Assembly: GCA_944389105.1 (NCBI GenBank)
Contig: CALXLD010000046.1
Coordinates: 1 to 64,000, forward strand
DNA length: 64,000 nucleotides
Source of the DNA: an uncultured Spirochaetaceae bacterium
GTDB taxonomy: Bacteria > Spirochaetota > Spirochaetia > Sphaerochaetales > Sphaerochaetaceae
Reading direction: 5' to 3'
Shown here: one piece after another, positions 15,490 to 24,128 of the stretch
Layout of the letters: the number at the start of each line of letters is the position of its first letter
Numbering within the stretch: the first letter of the stretch is position 1
Made by a program: the position numbers and the translations under genes
Notes under the pieces: generated by a model
What the model was told of the DNA's origin: nothing
The model's database searches: none
Seen by the model: only the letters and a program-made list of their open reading frames with translations

Positions 15490-17025
15490 ATGAGAGGGAC
15501 AGTTTTGACACTTCTGCGTCTGGCAGGCGCTTCGGCTCTGCTTATATTTGGAGTAAGGCTTCTTTCAGAAAGCCTGAGAAAGGGAATCGGGCGTAAGATA
15601 GGGAACTTCATCGGCATGCTGGGCTCAAACAGCTTTATGGCATTCTTTGCAGGAGTTCTTCTGTCACTTCTTATAGGATCGTCCTCTGCAGCCGTCTCAC
15701 TATCCGTAGCAGCTTCCGGAGCTGGAGTATTCACGCTGCTGCAGAGTATCGGAGCAGCAATCGGCTCGGACTTAGGTGCAACTATATCATTCTGGATATC
15801 ATCGCTGAGAGGATTCAATGCCAGCATGCTCATCCTTGCCCTCCTCTTCATCGGCCTTTCGCTTATTGCGTTATGCAGGAAGAAGAAAATCAAGGAAAGC
15901 GGAGAGATAGCAATCAGCATAGGAATAATATTCCTGGCAATATCGGTCTTCCAGATGCCGATCTTTCCTGGATTCCAGCTTCCCCGGATAAACGGAATCC
16001 TTGTTTCCACTGCAGCAGGAATTGGCCTTGGCCTTATCACGCAGTCAAGGATCTCAGCGCTTATGATCATCCTCGCGCTTTCCTATCAGGGACTCTTCGG
16101 AAAATGGGAAGGAGCTGCATTATCAATCGGAATAAATATCGGAGCATCGGCAATTGCCCTCATCGCTTCGCTGGGAACTGAGAGAAGCGGCAGAAGGACT
16201 GCAGCAGCTTTCACGATATACAGACTCACATCTTCAATTCTTTCCCTTATTCTCATAAACCCTCTTTTCCTGCTGACAGAGAGGATAATCCCGGATGGAA
16301 GCGTCTCTTCCTTCCTGACTGTCTTCAATACGCTTGCGATCATCCCAGGTCTTATCGTATTCCTCCCATTTGAAAGGAAATATGCTGCCTTAATAGAGAA
16401 AATCATCCCTGACAGCAGAGAGACAGCAGAAGATTACACCTTCCCCTCCTCCGCAGAATATGAGGATGAGGTAAGAAAACTCAGCATGCTTTCCTGCCAG
16501 ATGTTTTCAGAGTACGAGAGCTTCGCGATGTGCAGCGACATGGAGAGAGATGTTGTCAAGCTGCTTGAAAGCGAGGCGGGATATGCATCCAGGATGCAGG
16601 AAGAACTCATGAAAGCAGCCTCATCGCTTCCTGACACATCAAGAAGCAGAATGGTTTCGGTAATCTCGGAACTGGGAGGAATTACAGCTTCGATCCTGAA
16701 TATGGCAGGACTTGCGGAAAAGCGCATCGAGAGCCAGCTTGAATTCACTGATATGGAACGTGCAGAAGCTGAGATGGTGACAGCAAAACTCGGCGAATAT
16801 ATAGACCTGACGCTGCCAGACCCTCTTTCAGTCAATTACAGCCTTGTGCTCAGCAAGAGGAAGGATATCAGAGCCACAATTGCGGCAATAGAAGAAAGCA
16901 TCAAGGAGAATCCAGATGATGCCAGGATGCAGATTTATATCCTTTCCATGCTCAGAGAAGCTAAGAGAATCACCGAAAGCGCATGGAATATTGCAGAAAC
17001 AGGATTCAGAGAATCACCTCTGTAA
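15490..17025 (+). CDS. Na/Pi-cotransporter-family (NptA/YjbB-like) membrane protein with PhoU-like tail
   Basis: 511 residues. About nine membrane helices form two inverted Na/Pi-cotransporter repeats (residues about 1-300). A cytosolic helical PhoU-like tail follows (about 315-511, coiled, acidic). The QSSS motif normal in both repeats is altered: the first reads IGSSSAAVSLS, the second ITQSRISALMII. Transport chemistry may therefore differ from phosphate uptake. It converges on argH with a 20-nt overlap of the 3' ends. No phosphate-regulon genes lie nearby. Confidence 0.85.
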   Translation: MRGTVLTLLRLAGASALLIFGVRLLSESLRKGIGRKIGNFIGMLGSNSFMAFFAGVLLSLLIGSSSAAVSLSVAASGAGVFTLLQSIGAAIGSDLGATISFWISSLRGFNASMLILALLFIGLSLIALCRKKKIKESGEIAISIGIIFLAISVFQMPIFPGFQLPRINGILVSTAAGIGLGLITQSRISALMIILALSYQGLFGKWEGAALSIGINIGASAIALIASLGTERSGRRTAAAFTIYRLTSSILSLILINPLFLLTERIIPDGSVSSFLTVFNTLAIIPGLIVFLPFERKYAALIEKIIPDSRETAEDYTFPSSAEYEDEVRKLSMLSCQMFSEYESFAMCSDMERDVVKLLESEAGYASRMQEELMKAASSLPDTSRSRMVSVISELGGITASILNMAGLAEKRIESQLEFTDMERAEAEMVTAKLGEYIDLTLPDPLSVNYSLVLSKRKDIRATIAAIEESIKENPDDARMQIYILSMLREAKRITESAWNIAETGFRESPL

Positions 17026-18370
17026 TACCGGGAACAAGCGCAGAATAGACACCCTGCAGCCTGCTGCTTTCATCTGAAACCCTTTTCCTGAGCGCTGAAA
17101 GCCATGAACGGTCCTTCTCGATTCCGAGATTGCCGGTTGTTCCCACGCTTGCTCTCTTCTTCAGAGATTCAACAGGATCTTCTGCCTCTACGCTCTCAAG
17201 ATCGAGTCCCACCGACCTGTAGCTGTCGCGGAAATTTCCTCCGGAAAGAACCTTCTCCATAACGCGGTCAGTTGCATATAGCTCGGGGACGCAAGCCTTT
17301 TTAAGGGCTTCAGGATGAACTGTGAGGTTATCCACCATCTCTGTCATGATCAGAACAAGCTCCTCTGTGGTCCTATATCCCTCAATAAGAGGTTCCTTAG
17401 TATCCTGGAAATCCCTGTTATATCCTGATGGAAGTGCTTTTATTATCGCCTTAACGCGCATTGAGCATGACCCGATAAGAGCGGTTCTTGAACGGGCGAG
17501 CTCAAGTCCGTCAGGATTCTTTTTCTGCGGCATTATCGAAGAACCTGTACAGAGTTCCCTTGGAAGGGAGAAGTAACCGAATTCCGGAAGAGTGAAAAGC
17601 ATCAGGTCCTGCGCAAGTTTGGAAAGAGTAAGGGCAATATATTCAGCATGATCAAGGAAGAACGCCTCAAACTTTCCTCTTGAGTTATTCGCATAGAGAA
17701 CATTGTTCTGAACTTTTGCAAAACCCATCAGGTTGGCAGTGTATTCCCTGTCGAGAGGCAGCGTCACCCCATAAGAGGCAGCGGCCCCAAGCGGGCTCTG
17801 GTTAAGAACATCGTAAAGGCTCAGAAGCATACCAGTCTCTTCCAGGAGCTCCTCAGCAAATGAAAGCGACCACAGAGCCACGGAAGAAGGCATGGCAATC
17901 TGCATATGCGTGCGCCCAGGCATCGGCACATCCCTATTCTTAGCCAGCTCAATCAGTGAGGCAGCAGATCCAAGCGTTGCTTCGGAGAGTTTTAAAGAGG
18001 CTTCTCTCATGTAGATGCGAAGCGCAGTCTGGACCTGATCATTGCGGCTTCTGCCTGTATGGATCTTCTTTCCGGCCTCTCCCGCCTTCTCTGTAAGATA
18101 TCCTTCTATGGCAGTGTGGCAGTCCTCGTCGGAGATGGTGATCGGAAAAGCATCCCGCTTTCTGAGTTCTGCAATCTCCTTAAGACCATCAAGAAGAACC
18201 CTGCATTCTGACGATGAGAGTATTCCTATCCTTTCCAGCCCACGTGCATGAGCTGATGATCCGATAAGATCAGAGAGTACAAGCTCCTCATCATTTATAT
18301 AATCATTACGAACGGTGAAATGCTCCATCATTGAATCGAGCGTGTAATTTTTCTGCCAGAGTTTTGCCAT
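17006..18370 (-). CDS. argH: Argininosuccinate lyase
   Basis: 454 residues of the fumarase/aspartase superfamily. It cleaves argininosuccinate to arginine and fumarate. Motifs are KKIHTGRSRNDQVQT, PGRTHMQIAMP and the signature GSSIMPQKKNPDGLE with the catalytic Ser loop; the C-terminal region GTTGNLGIEKD is present. No argG or other arginine gene is adjacent, so its partners lie elsewhere or it serves citrulline salvage. There is no Shine-Dalgarno sequence. A dyad (18371-18388) abuts the start codon and overlaps the -10. Confidence 0.95.
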   Translation of the reverse strand: MAKLWQKNYTLDSMMEHFTVRNDYINDEELVLSDLIGSSAHARGLERIGILSSSECRVLLDGLKEIAELRKRDAFPITISDEDCHTAIEGYLTEKAGEAGKKIHTGRSRNDQVQTALRIYMREASLKLSEATLGSAASLIELAKNRDVPMPGRTHMQIAMPSSVALWSLSFAEELLEETGMLLSLYDVLNQSPLGAAASYGVTLPLDREYTANLMGFAKVQNNVLYANNSRGKFEAFFLDHAEYIALTLSKLAQDLMLFTLPEFGYFSLPRELCTGSSIMPQKKNPDGLELARSRTALIGSCSMRVKAIIKALPSGYNRDFQDTKEPLIEGYRTTEELVLIMTEMVDNLTVHPEALKKACVPELYATDRVMEKVLSGGNFRDSYRSVGLDLESVEAEDPVESLKKRASVGTTGNLGIEKDRSWLSALRKRVSDESSRLQGVYSALVPGITEVIL

Positions 18371-18407
18371 AGAGGTAATTTAACCTCTTTTGGCCCGTTA
18401 ATGGCAA
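18371..18407 (-). promoter_or_regulatory. argH promoter with overlapping dyad operator
   Basis: TTGCCA (18407-18402), 18 nt, TTAAAT (18383-18378), then 7 nt to the ATG. AGAGGTAATTTAACCTCT (18371-18388) is a 6-bp inverted repeat around 6 nt that covers the -10 and touches the start codon. A bound repressor would block both RNA polymerase and the ribosome site. It does not resemble a canonical ARG box. Confidence 0.5.
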
Positions 18408-18481
18408 TGTTTCAGCAGGCAGCTATGGAATATTCGGGGAAAAACCTGACAGGATTGGGCAGAAAAGCTGAATAAGCTTAT

Positions 18482-19432
18482 ATGAAAGCTTTATTGATCG
18501 CGGCTGCAATAGCAGTAATACTCTCATCCTGCCCATATGGCAGCATAAGAACATTTGATGCCTTTTACGGCAAGGACAAGGAAGTACCGAAGCTGCTGGA
18601 ATACGAACTGATCGGGAATTCATCAATGCACCTCGTATACAGCGAGGAAGTATCCCTTCTGGATATTGAGCTTGATGGCAGGAAACTCAGCTATTCCATG
18701 CATGGCACAGCTTTCCTGGTTCCGTTCCAGAGGGAAATAGAAAGAGGAGAAGCTGCAAGTTTCTTGGTAACAGCTGCAGATGCTGCCGGAAACACAGCTA
18801 GAGCCTCAATCGATGTAGTCGGGAAGAACCTTGAGATACCGGAAGCCGTCATAAACGAAGTATCAGTGAAAGGGACTTCATCATCTCCTGACAGAATAGA
18901 AATCCTCTTTCTCGAAGATGGCAGCTCTGCTGGAATGATAGTCTCGGATGGGCTTATCGGAGAGGAAAACCATCATTTCATCCTCCCTGATATACCTGTA
19001 GGAAAAGATGACCTGATACTGATCTACTGGGACCATGAGAGCGGAAGCTATGACCCGGTTTATGACAACGGCAGAACCGGATACATCCTCTATGCAGGAA
19101 GCGATACAACTCTGTCCGGAACAAATGGGGCGATACTCCTCTATAGGGAAATGGATGGAGAGATCGAAGATGGAATGATATACACGACGGGAGAAAGCGA
19201 GCTGTCCGAAGGATATGGGTACAACAGGACAATGAATGCCGCGAAGAAGCTGATTCTTCTTGGCGAATGGGAAGGAGATCCAGTTCCCTCCTCATCTGTA
19301 ACTTCCAGCAGAGTCATTGCAAGACTTCCGGGAGGGCAGGATACAAACAGTGCCTCGGACTTCTTCATAACGGAAGCAAGGAAATCCACATTCGGAACGA
19401 TAAACCAGTATTTTCCATATGAAGAAGAGTGA
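18482..19432 (+). CDS. Predicted lipoprotein with lamin-tail-like domain
   Basis: 316 residues. The leader MKALLIAAAIAVILSSC has a lipobox-like LSSC. An Ig-like N-terminal segment follows (about 35-120, ending in AADAAGNTARASIDV). Then comes a beta-rich region resembling lamin-tail domains (AVINEVSVKGTSSSPDRIEI, then DLILIYWD, GAILLYREMDG and SEGYGYNRTM). Such domains occur in secreted bacterial proteins, often with nucleases. No catalytic domain is visible here. It is expected at the outer or periplasmic membrane face. No Shine-Dalgarno sequence precedes the ATG. Confidence 0.75.
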   Translation: MKALLIAAAIAVILSSCPYGSIRTFDAFYGKDKEVPKLLEYELIGNSSMHLVYSEEVSLLDIELDGRKLSYSMHGTAFLVPFQREIERGEAASFLVTAADAAGNTARASIDVVGKNLEIPEAVINEVSVKGTSSSPDRIEILFLEDGSSAGMIVSDGLIGEENHHFILPDIPVGKDDLILIYWDHESGSYDPVYDNGRTGYILYAGSDTTLSGTNGAILLYREMDGEIEDGMIYTTGESELSEGYGYNRTMNAAKKLILLGEWEGDPVPSSSVTSSRVIARLPGGQDTNSASDFFITEARKSTFGTINQYFPYEEE

Positions 19433-19437
19433 ATCAA

Positions 19438-19470
19438 GGCTGATGCTCCATTGCTTAGAAGCATCCAGCC
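19438..19470. terminator. Bidirectional hairpin between the lipoprotein gene and ssb
   Basis: GGCTGATGCT (19438-19447) pairs with AGCATCCAGCC (19460-19470) with one bulged C. On the plus strand TGTTTTC follows. It sits in the 43-nt gap between two converging genes. Confidence 0.55.
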
Positions 19471-19475
19471 TGTTT

Positions 19476-19910
19476 TCAGAACGAGTAGAAAACCTCTACC
19501 TCACATGCACTGTCGCTTTCATTGTTCTCATCCTCAAGGATCTCGGTTGTGGGCTTCTCCCCTTCCTTTGCCTTCTTCGCCCTGAATTCAAGATGGTTTG
19601 CGACAATTTCTATCGACCTTCTGGTACTGCCATCGCTGGAGACCCATCTGCAGAGACGAAGTCTTCCTACTGTGCGGCATTCCATACCTTTCGAAAGCTT
19701 ATCAAGGCACCTGTCTCCAAGCGAACCCCAGCATTGCACAGGAATGAATACCGTCTCCTGCGCTTTCTCACCATTTCTGTCAACATAGTAGCGGTTGCTT
19801 GCTATATCGAACTTCACGAGCCTCACGCCATCAGGCGGATCCGAGAGGGATATCTGCCTCGGTTCGGAGACAAGAATACCTTCCAGCAAAACACTATTAA
19901 GATGATTCAT
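19476..19910 (-). CDS. ssb: Single-stranded DNA-binding protein
   Basis: 144 residues. The OB fold is recognisable: MNHLNSVLLEGILVSEPR, VRLVKFDIASNRYY, QETVFIPVQCWGSLGDRC, LSKGMECRTVGRLRL, and SIEIVANHLEF near residue 100. The C-terminal tail is short and acidic (EDENNESDSACEVE) and ends VFYSF, not the usual DDDIPF tip that recruits repair proteins. GGAGG precedes the ATG at 19910. It is oriented away from pyrH. Confidence 0.88.
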   Translation of the reverse strand: MNHLNSVLLEGILVSEPRQISLSDPPDGVRLVKFDIASNRYYVDRNGEKAQETVFIPVQCWGSLGDRCLDKLSKGMECRTVGRLRLCRWVSSDGSTRRSIEIVANHLEFRAKKAKEGEKPTTEILEDENNESDSACEVEVFYSF

Positions 19911-19941
19911 GATTCATCCTCCTACCATCTATACATCCCAA

Positions 19942-19971
19942 GTGGCAGATACGGCTAAGTTCTGGTAGAAT
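19942..19971 (+). promoter_or_regulatory. pyrH promoter, probably leaderless
   Basis: GTGGCA (19942-19947), 18 nt, and an extended -10, TGG-TAGAAT (hexamer 19966-19971), then 6 nt to the ATG. No Shine-Dalgarno sequence is present. Confidence 0.5.
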
Positions 19972-19977
19972 ATTTTC

Positions 19978-20670
19978 ATGAAACTTACTGTATTATCTGT
20001 CGGAGGATCGATCATCTCCCCCGATAAAGTAGATTACATTTTTCTTTCTGCATTCAGAGATATGATACTCTCCCACCTTGCGTCCCATGAGGATGAGAAA
20101 CTTATTTTCGTAGCTGGGGGCGGTGCACCTGCCAGGGTTTATCAGGATGCGCTGAGGAGAATCAGACCTGATGCAGAAGCTGAGATGCAGGACTGGCTCG
20201 GAATAAAAGCAACGCATCTCAATGCAATGCTCCTAAAAGCAGTGTTCGGTGCATTATGCCCCTCTGATGTTGTCACGGATCCTACAGATCCTGACCTTGA
20301 ATTCAATGGAAGGATTCTAGTAGCGGGAGGATGGAAACCAGGTTTCTCAACAGATACAGATGCGGTATATCTTGCAAAAAGGTTCGGGGGAAAAACCGTA
20401 ATCAACCTTTCAAATATAAAGAAAGTATACACCGACGATCCAAGGAAGAATCCGGATGCAACCCCGATTGACAGTATCTCCTGGCATGATTTCAGAAAGA
20501 TGGTCGGAGATGAATGGAATCCTGGACTCAATGCCCCGTTCGACCCGATTGCTTCCCGTATCGCTGACGAGAGCGGCATGACAGTCATTGCCGCTGACGG
20601 AAGGAATATAGAGAACACGAGAGCAATCCTCGAAGGAAAGCCCTACGAAGGGACTACGATCGGTGCTTGA
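19978..20670 (+). CDS. pyrH: UMP kinase, archaeal/spirochaete type
   Basis: 230 residues of the amino-acid-kinase fold; it phosphorylates UMP with ATP. Motifs are the N-terminal SVGGSIISP, FVAGGGAPARVYQ, GGWKPGFSTDTDAVYLAK and INLSNIKKVYTDDP. The sequence fits the short archaeal-type UMP kinase, a form known from archaea and spirochaetes and distinct from the common bacterial enzyme; this supports the taxonomic guess. The 3' end overlaps the converging radical SAM gene by 17 nt. Leaderless expression is likely. Confidence 0.92.
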   Translation: MKLTVLSVGGSIISPDKVDYIFLSAFRDMILSHLASHEDEKLIFVAGGGAPARVYQDALRRIRPDAEAEMQDWLGIKATHLNAMLLKAVFGALCPSDVVTDPTDPDLEFNGRILVAGGWKPGFSTDTDAVYLAKRFGGKTVINLSNIKKVYTDDPRKNPDATPIDSISWHDFRKMVGDEWNPGLNAPFDPIASRIADESGMTVIAADGRNIENTRAILEGKPYEGTTIGA

Positions 20671-21586
20671 GCGAAAGGAAGAAGGGATCAGGATCGGCAA
20701 ATGAGGCTGGGAAAGGAACATCCCTGGTAAAGTCCGGAATCCAGAGGATATCATCATCGGATGGATCCTGCATAAAGCCATCATCTATACCATAGACCTC
20801 CATCATATCGATAAGGAGGTCATATTCTTCATCCGTCATCTTACTGAATCCCGGATCGCCCTTCGGAGGGACAAACTGCGTCATCAGGGAGAGGTAGAAA
20901 TTGTCTTTATACCGTTCGGAGAAGACACGAAGAAAATCCAGCGTGGATTCAAGCTCCCCAGGAAAAACAAGATGGCGCAGAAGAGTGCCCTTCATTTCTG
21001 ACAGATCCGTCCTAGGATGCCATTTCTTCACTGCATCAAGAAGAGGAATTATCACATCAGCATACTGCGCTCTTCCGCAGAACTTCGATGCAGTTTTACG
21101 GGAGAGTGTCTTGCAGTCAAGCAGATAGATATCAATGTACTTATCAATCTCAGAAAGCGCCGCAGCCCGCTCATAACCAGAGCTGTTCCAGACAACTGGA
21201 AGGGAAAAACCTTCTCTCTTTGCCATCTGGAGCGCTTTTATAATCGAAGGGATGAAGTGCGTGCCAGTTACGAGATTAAGCGTCGCAGCTCCATCCTTCT
21301 CAAGCGAAAGCATCAGCGCAGCAAGCTCCTCATCAGATATCTCAATACCGAGATTCATCCCATCCGATCCTGATATCTGGCGATTCTGACAGTATTGGCA
21401 ATGCAGAGGGCATCCTGTGAAGAAGATCATTCCTGATCCATGCTGCCCTGTTATAGGGGGCTCTTCTCCCCTATGGAGACCAGACCAGGCAATGCGGACC
21501 TTATCGCTCTGGCCGCAGATTCCCCTCGATACATGCCTGTCAACCCTGCATAGATTCGGGCATAGCTCACACTTTGAATAATCCAT
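20654..21586 (-). CDS. Radical SAM protein, pyruvate-formate-lyase-activase-like
   Basis: 310 residues. An N-terminal cysteine motif (CELCPNLCRVDR, then GICG) precedes the radical SAM core with CX3CX2C in TGCPLHCQYCQNRQ. The glycine-rich region, LNLVTGTHFIPSII, DIYLLDCKTLS and a C-terminal LMTQFVPP follow. This matches PflA-like activases of the COG1313 type, whose substrates are mostly unknown. The start at 21586 is just before the first Cys motif; in-frame codons upstream are low in coding sense. TGC-TATTAT ends 6 nt before the ATG, so the mRNA may be leaderless. It is divergent from the patatin gene. Confidence 0.85.
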   Translation of the reverse strand: MDYSKCELCPNLCRVDRHVSRGICGQSDKVRIAWSGLHRGEEPPITGQHGSGMIFFTGCPLHCQYCQNRQISGSDGMNLGIEISDEELAALMLSLEKDGAATLNLVTGTHFIPSIIKALQMAKREGFSLPVVWNSSGYERAAALSEIDKYIDIYLLDCKTLSRKTASKFCGRAQYADVIIPLLDAVKKWHPRTDLSEMKGTLLRHLVFPGELESTLDFLRVFSERYKDNFYLSLMTQFVPPKGDPGFSKMTDEEYDLLIDMMEVYGIDDGFMQDPSDDDILWIPDFTRDVPFPASFADPDPFFLSLKHRS

Positions 21587-21592
21587 ACCCGG

Positions 21593-21655
21593 ATAATAGC
21601 ACAAAGATCGGATAGCCACATCCTGATTGACCGCATCTGCAAGTTTGTAGAGAAT
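21593..21655. promoter_or_regulatory. Divergent, apparently leaderless promoters
   Basis: Leftward: extended -10 TGC-TATTAT (hexamer 21598-21593), 6 nt before the radical SAM ATG. Rightward: TTGACC (21627-21632), 17 nt, GAGAAT (21650-21655), 7 nt before the patatin ATG. Neither gene has a Shine-Dalgarno sequence. Confidence 0.5.
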
Positions 21656-21662
21656 AAGCTGT

Positions 21663-22796
21663 ATGGCAATTCTCAGACGGGAAAAGGAGAAAAAGACAGA
21701 GAGAAGACTGATACTCTCAATAGATGGCGGCGGAATGAGGGGTATCATTCCCTCATGGATACTCGGACGCATCAATGAAGAGCTCCGTAAAAAAGGAGAC
21801 AGACGCCCTCTCTACTCTCATTTCGACCTGATCGCAGGAACAAGCACAGGAGCCCTGATTGCCGCTTCGATGTCAATTCCGACAGAAGGAACCTCGTTGC
21901 CGAAAGAAGATACAGAGGAAAGCGAGGTATACCAGGAACGAATTGAAGGAAGATTCTTCAAGAAAACAATAAGGACATTCAAAGGCTGCATCATACCATC
22001 GGCAGATCCCTCCTCCTTCACAACATTCTATATTGAGAACGGAGCAAGGATATTCCCGCAGAAAAGCGTAGGAGCAATTATCGGGCCGCTCTTCACAGAT
22101 AAATACAGCGGCACGGAATACGAACATTTCCTGCAGGGACTTTATGGGAATGCAACGATGGGAGAGCTGATGGTTCCAACAGCATTGCTATCATATTCTT
22201 CCGATAATGGTATCATATTCCCAATAACAAGCTGGGATACTCCAGAATTCATGGTCTGGGAAGGAGCAAGGGCAAGCTCTGCAGCTCCACTGTACTTCCC
22301 TCCATTCTCAAAAACATATAAGGAAAGGAAATACAAGCTGATAGACGGAGGGGTGGCGGCAAACAATCCATCGCTTGTTGCCTATGCGCTTGGAAGAAAG
22401 CTCTACCCTGCTGCATCTGAATTCGAAATCCTGAGCCTTTCGACAGGAGCTCCTATATATAAGACACATGAACAGCTTGGAGGTGGACTCACCGGCTGGG
22501 GAAAGGAAATTTCCAGGATCTTCCAGAATGCTGAACTTCAGGTGGCAGATACCGTACTGCCAGCTATTTCCGGCTTAAAGTATACAAGAATCTGGTCTCC
22601 GGCCCTCGACAGGAAGATCAAGCTGGATGAAACCGGGAAAGAAAGCATCAGGACGCTGCTAAGTGCCGCTGCAAGAATCTATGAGGATAACAAAGATGCA
22701 ATAAGCGCCTGGGTTGAAATGCTTGCCTCTTCTCCTGTATCGGACATGGTAAGACTCAGAGGCCGCGAAGAATCCCATCAACCTTTGCTGCCATAG
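21663..22796 (+). CDS. Patatin-like phospholipase
   Basis: 377 residues. The catalytic dyad is clear: oxyanion loop DGGGMRG (about 21-27), nucleophile Ser61 in AGTSTG, and the Asp of LIDGGVAANNP (about 225). There is no signal peptide, so it is cytosolic or membrane-associated. Related proteins hydrolyse membrane phospholipids; some (CapV) are effectors of CBASS phage defence, but no CD-NTase gene is adjacent. The 3' end overlaps the converging nucleosidase gene by 41 nt. A general lipid acyl hydrolase role is the safest call. Confidence 0.9.
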   Translation: MAILRREKEKKTERRLILSIDGGGMRGIIPSWILGRINEELRKKGDRRPLYSHFDLIAGTSTGALIAASMSIPTEGTSLPKEDTEESEVYQERIEGRFFKKTIRTFKGCIIPSADPSSFTTFYIENGARIFPQKSVGAIIGPLFTDKYSGTEYEHFLQGLYGNATMGELMVPTALLSYSSDNGIIFPITSWDTPEFMVWEGARASSAAPLYFPPFSKTYKERKYKLIDGGVAANNPSLVAYALGRKLYPAASEFEILSLSTGAPIYKTHEQLGGGLTGWGKEISRIFQNAELQVADTVLPAISGLKYTRIWSPALDRKIKLDETGKESIRTLLSAAARIYEDNKDAISAWVEMLASSPVSDMVRLRGREESHQPLLP

Positions 22797-23313
22797 CCTC
22801 GCGCATAGTGCGGAGATTATAGCCATAGTCCCCAAGTGTGATCTTCTCTCCGACTATATCAGTGATGAGCTTCACTGCATAACATGGGATTTTTCTGAGA
22901 TATGCAGATAGCGCAACTCCATATGCTTCCATATCCGCAGCATCGGAGAGAGAGCTTCTCTCAGAAGCGAAACGTCCCGATGAGGAGAGGACAAGGGATG
23001 AGCTGCTATCAAGAGCTATCGCGCTCAATGAAGCACGGGATGGAAGCAGTGTGGAACCCGGAGGAAGATAGAATGCAGAAAGATCGCTGTCCGGTGTTAT
23101 GACCTTTGCAAAAGAAGCGACATCCCCTATCTTCAGCTTTCCCATGCTTCCTGCACTGCCTACGGAAAACACGACATCAGGCTTATACTCTGCAATTGCA
23201 TATGCCGCAGCAGCTGCAGCCAGTATGGGACCGACTCCAGAAACGATCTTGATGCACTCATCGCCGAAAGGCTTGAGTTCCGCTTTGTCCGAAGCGACAA
23301 GAAGGACTTTCAA
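22756..23313 (-). CDS. Nucleoside phosphorylase-superfamily protein (nucleosidase-like)
   Basis: 185 residues of the PNP/MTAN fold: KIVSGVGPILAAAAAAYAI, VFSVGSAGSMGKLKIGDV, and the C-terminal ADMEAYGVALSA segment with the ribose-binding Met-Glu, then AVKLITDIVGE. It is shorter than typical MTA/SAH nucleosidase (about 230). Purine or futalosine-type substrates are possible. The start overlaps the pyridoxal kinase stop as ATGA, so they are cotranscribed. Confidence 0.85.
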   Translation of the reverse strand: MKVLLVASDKAELKPFGDECIKIVSGVGPILAAAAAAYAIAEYKPDVVFSVGSAGSMGKLKIGDVASFAKVITPDSDLSAFYLPPGSTLLPSRASLSAIALDSSSSLVLSSSGRFASERSSLSDAADMEAYGVALSAYLRKIPCYAVKLITDIVGEKITLGDYGYNLRTMREAMAAKVDGILRGL

Positions 23314-24128
23314 AGCATTCTCCTTCTTATCTCATCCATTACAGGAGAAAGCATTATCCCAAGTCTCCTTTCGCGCTTCAGTCTTTTAGATGAGGATACA
23401 GCTAATGTAGAGATTTCGGTGGCATGCCCGACTGAACCGAAGAAACTCCCGCCTTTTACAATGAGGCCGAAAAGCAATGAGGCGAAAAGATCACCTGATC
23501 CGGGGTATGAGACACAAAGGTCATCATACTGGAAAAGCCTTATCTCTTCTCCATCCCACGCAGCATTGCCAAGTCCTCCGGCAATAAGAGGAATACCTGT
23601 TATAACGCCTCTCTTAGGTCCCAGTGATCTAAGCACCGAAATCTGGTCTTTTATCGCGCCAGGCCCCTGCTTTGAAAATCCATCATCCATTCCGGTGAGC
23701 AGCATGGCTTCAGTGAAATTGGGAGTAATAACATCAGCTTTCCTGACAAGGGAGAGCATCTCGGAGCAGAGCTCCCTGCTGACTGTCTGGTAAAGCTCGC
23801 CGTTATCCCCCATTACAGGATCAACAAGAAGAAATGAGGAGAAACGCGATGCAGCGTACCGGACAGTCTCTATCTCCTCAGCTGAACTGAGGAAACCTGA
23901 GTAAACACCATCAAAGGAGAGCCCAAGATGCTCAAAACGCGCAAGGATCTCCTTCATCGCATTATGCTCATCCTCGACGAAAATATCCTCAAAGCCATCC
24001 GTCTGGGTCGAAAGAACAGCTGTAGGAAGTACAGCTGTCTCAACACCAAGCGCTTCCAGTACAGGAAGCACTACAGTCAGCGAAGACTTTGCATAGCAGG
24101 AAAGATCATGTACAGCCAGAACAGCCAT
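23310..24128 (-). CDS. pdxY: Pyridoxal/pyridoxamine kinase
   Basis: 272 residues of the ribokinase-like fold, salvaging vitamin B6 by phosphorylation. Motifs are LPTAVLSTQTDGF, VDPVMGDNGELY, ITPNFTEAMLLTG and the catalytic PGSGDLFASLLFG. Its ATG shares one base with the hexokinase stop (TGATG), and its stop overlaps the next gene, giving a tightly coupled operon. The symbol is by similarity; PdxK is the alternative. Confidence 0.88.
   Translation of the reverse strand: MAVLAVHDLSCYAKSSLTVVLPVLEALGVETAVLPTAVLSTQTDGFEDIFVEDEHNAMKEILARFEHLGLSFDGVYSGFLSSAEEIETVRYAASRFSSFLLVDPVMGDNGELYQTVSRELCSEMLSLVRKADVITPNFTEAMLLTGMDDGFSKQGPGAIKDQISVLRSLGPKRGVITGIPLIAGGLGNAAWDGEEIRLFQYDDLCVSYPGSGDLFASLLFGLIVKGGSFFGSVGHATEISTLAVSSSKRLKRERRLGIMLSPVMDEIRRRML

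Noticed and set aside
21663-23313. CBASS defence operon (patatin plus nucleosidase)
   Set aside because: The genes converge and no cyclase, Cap2/Cap3 or other CBASS gene is present.
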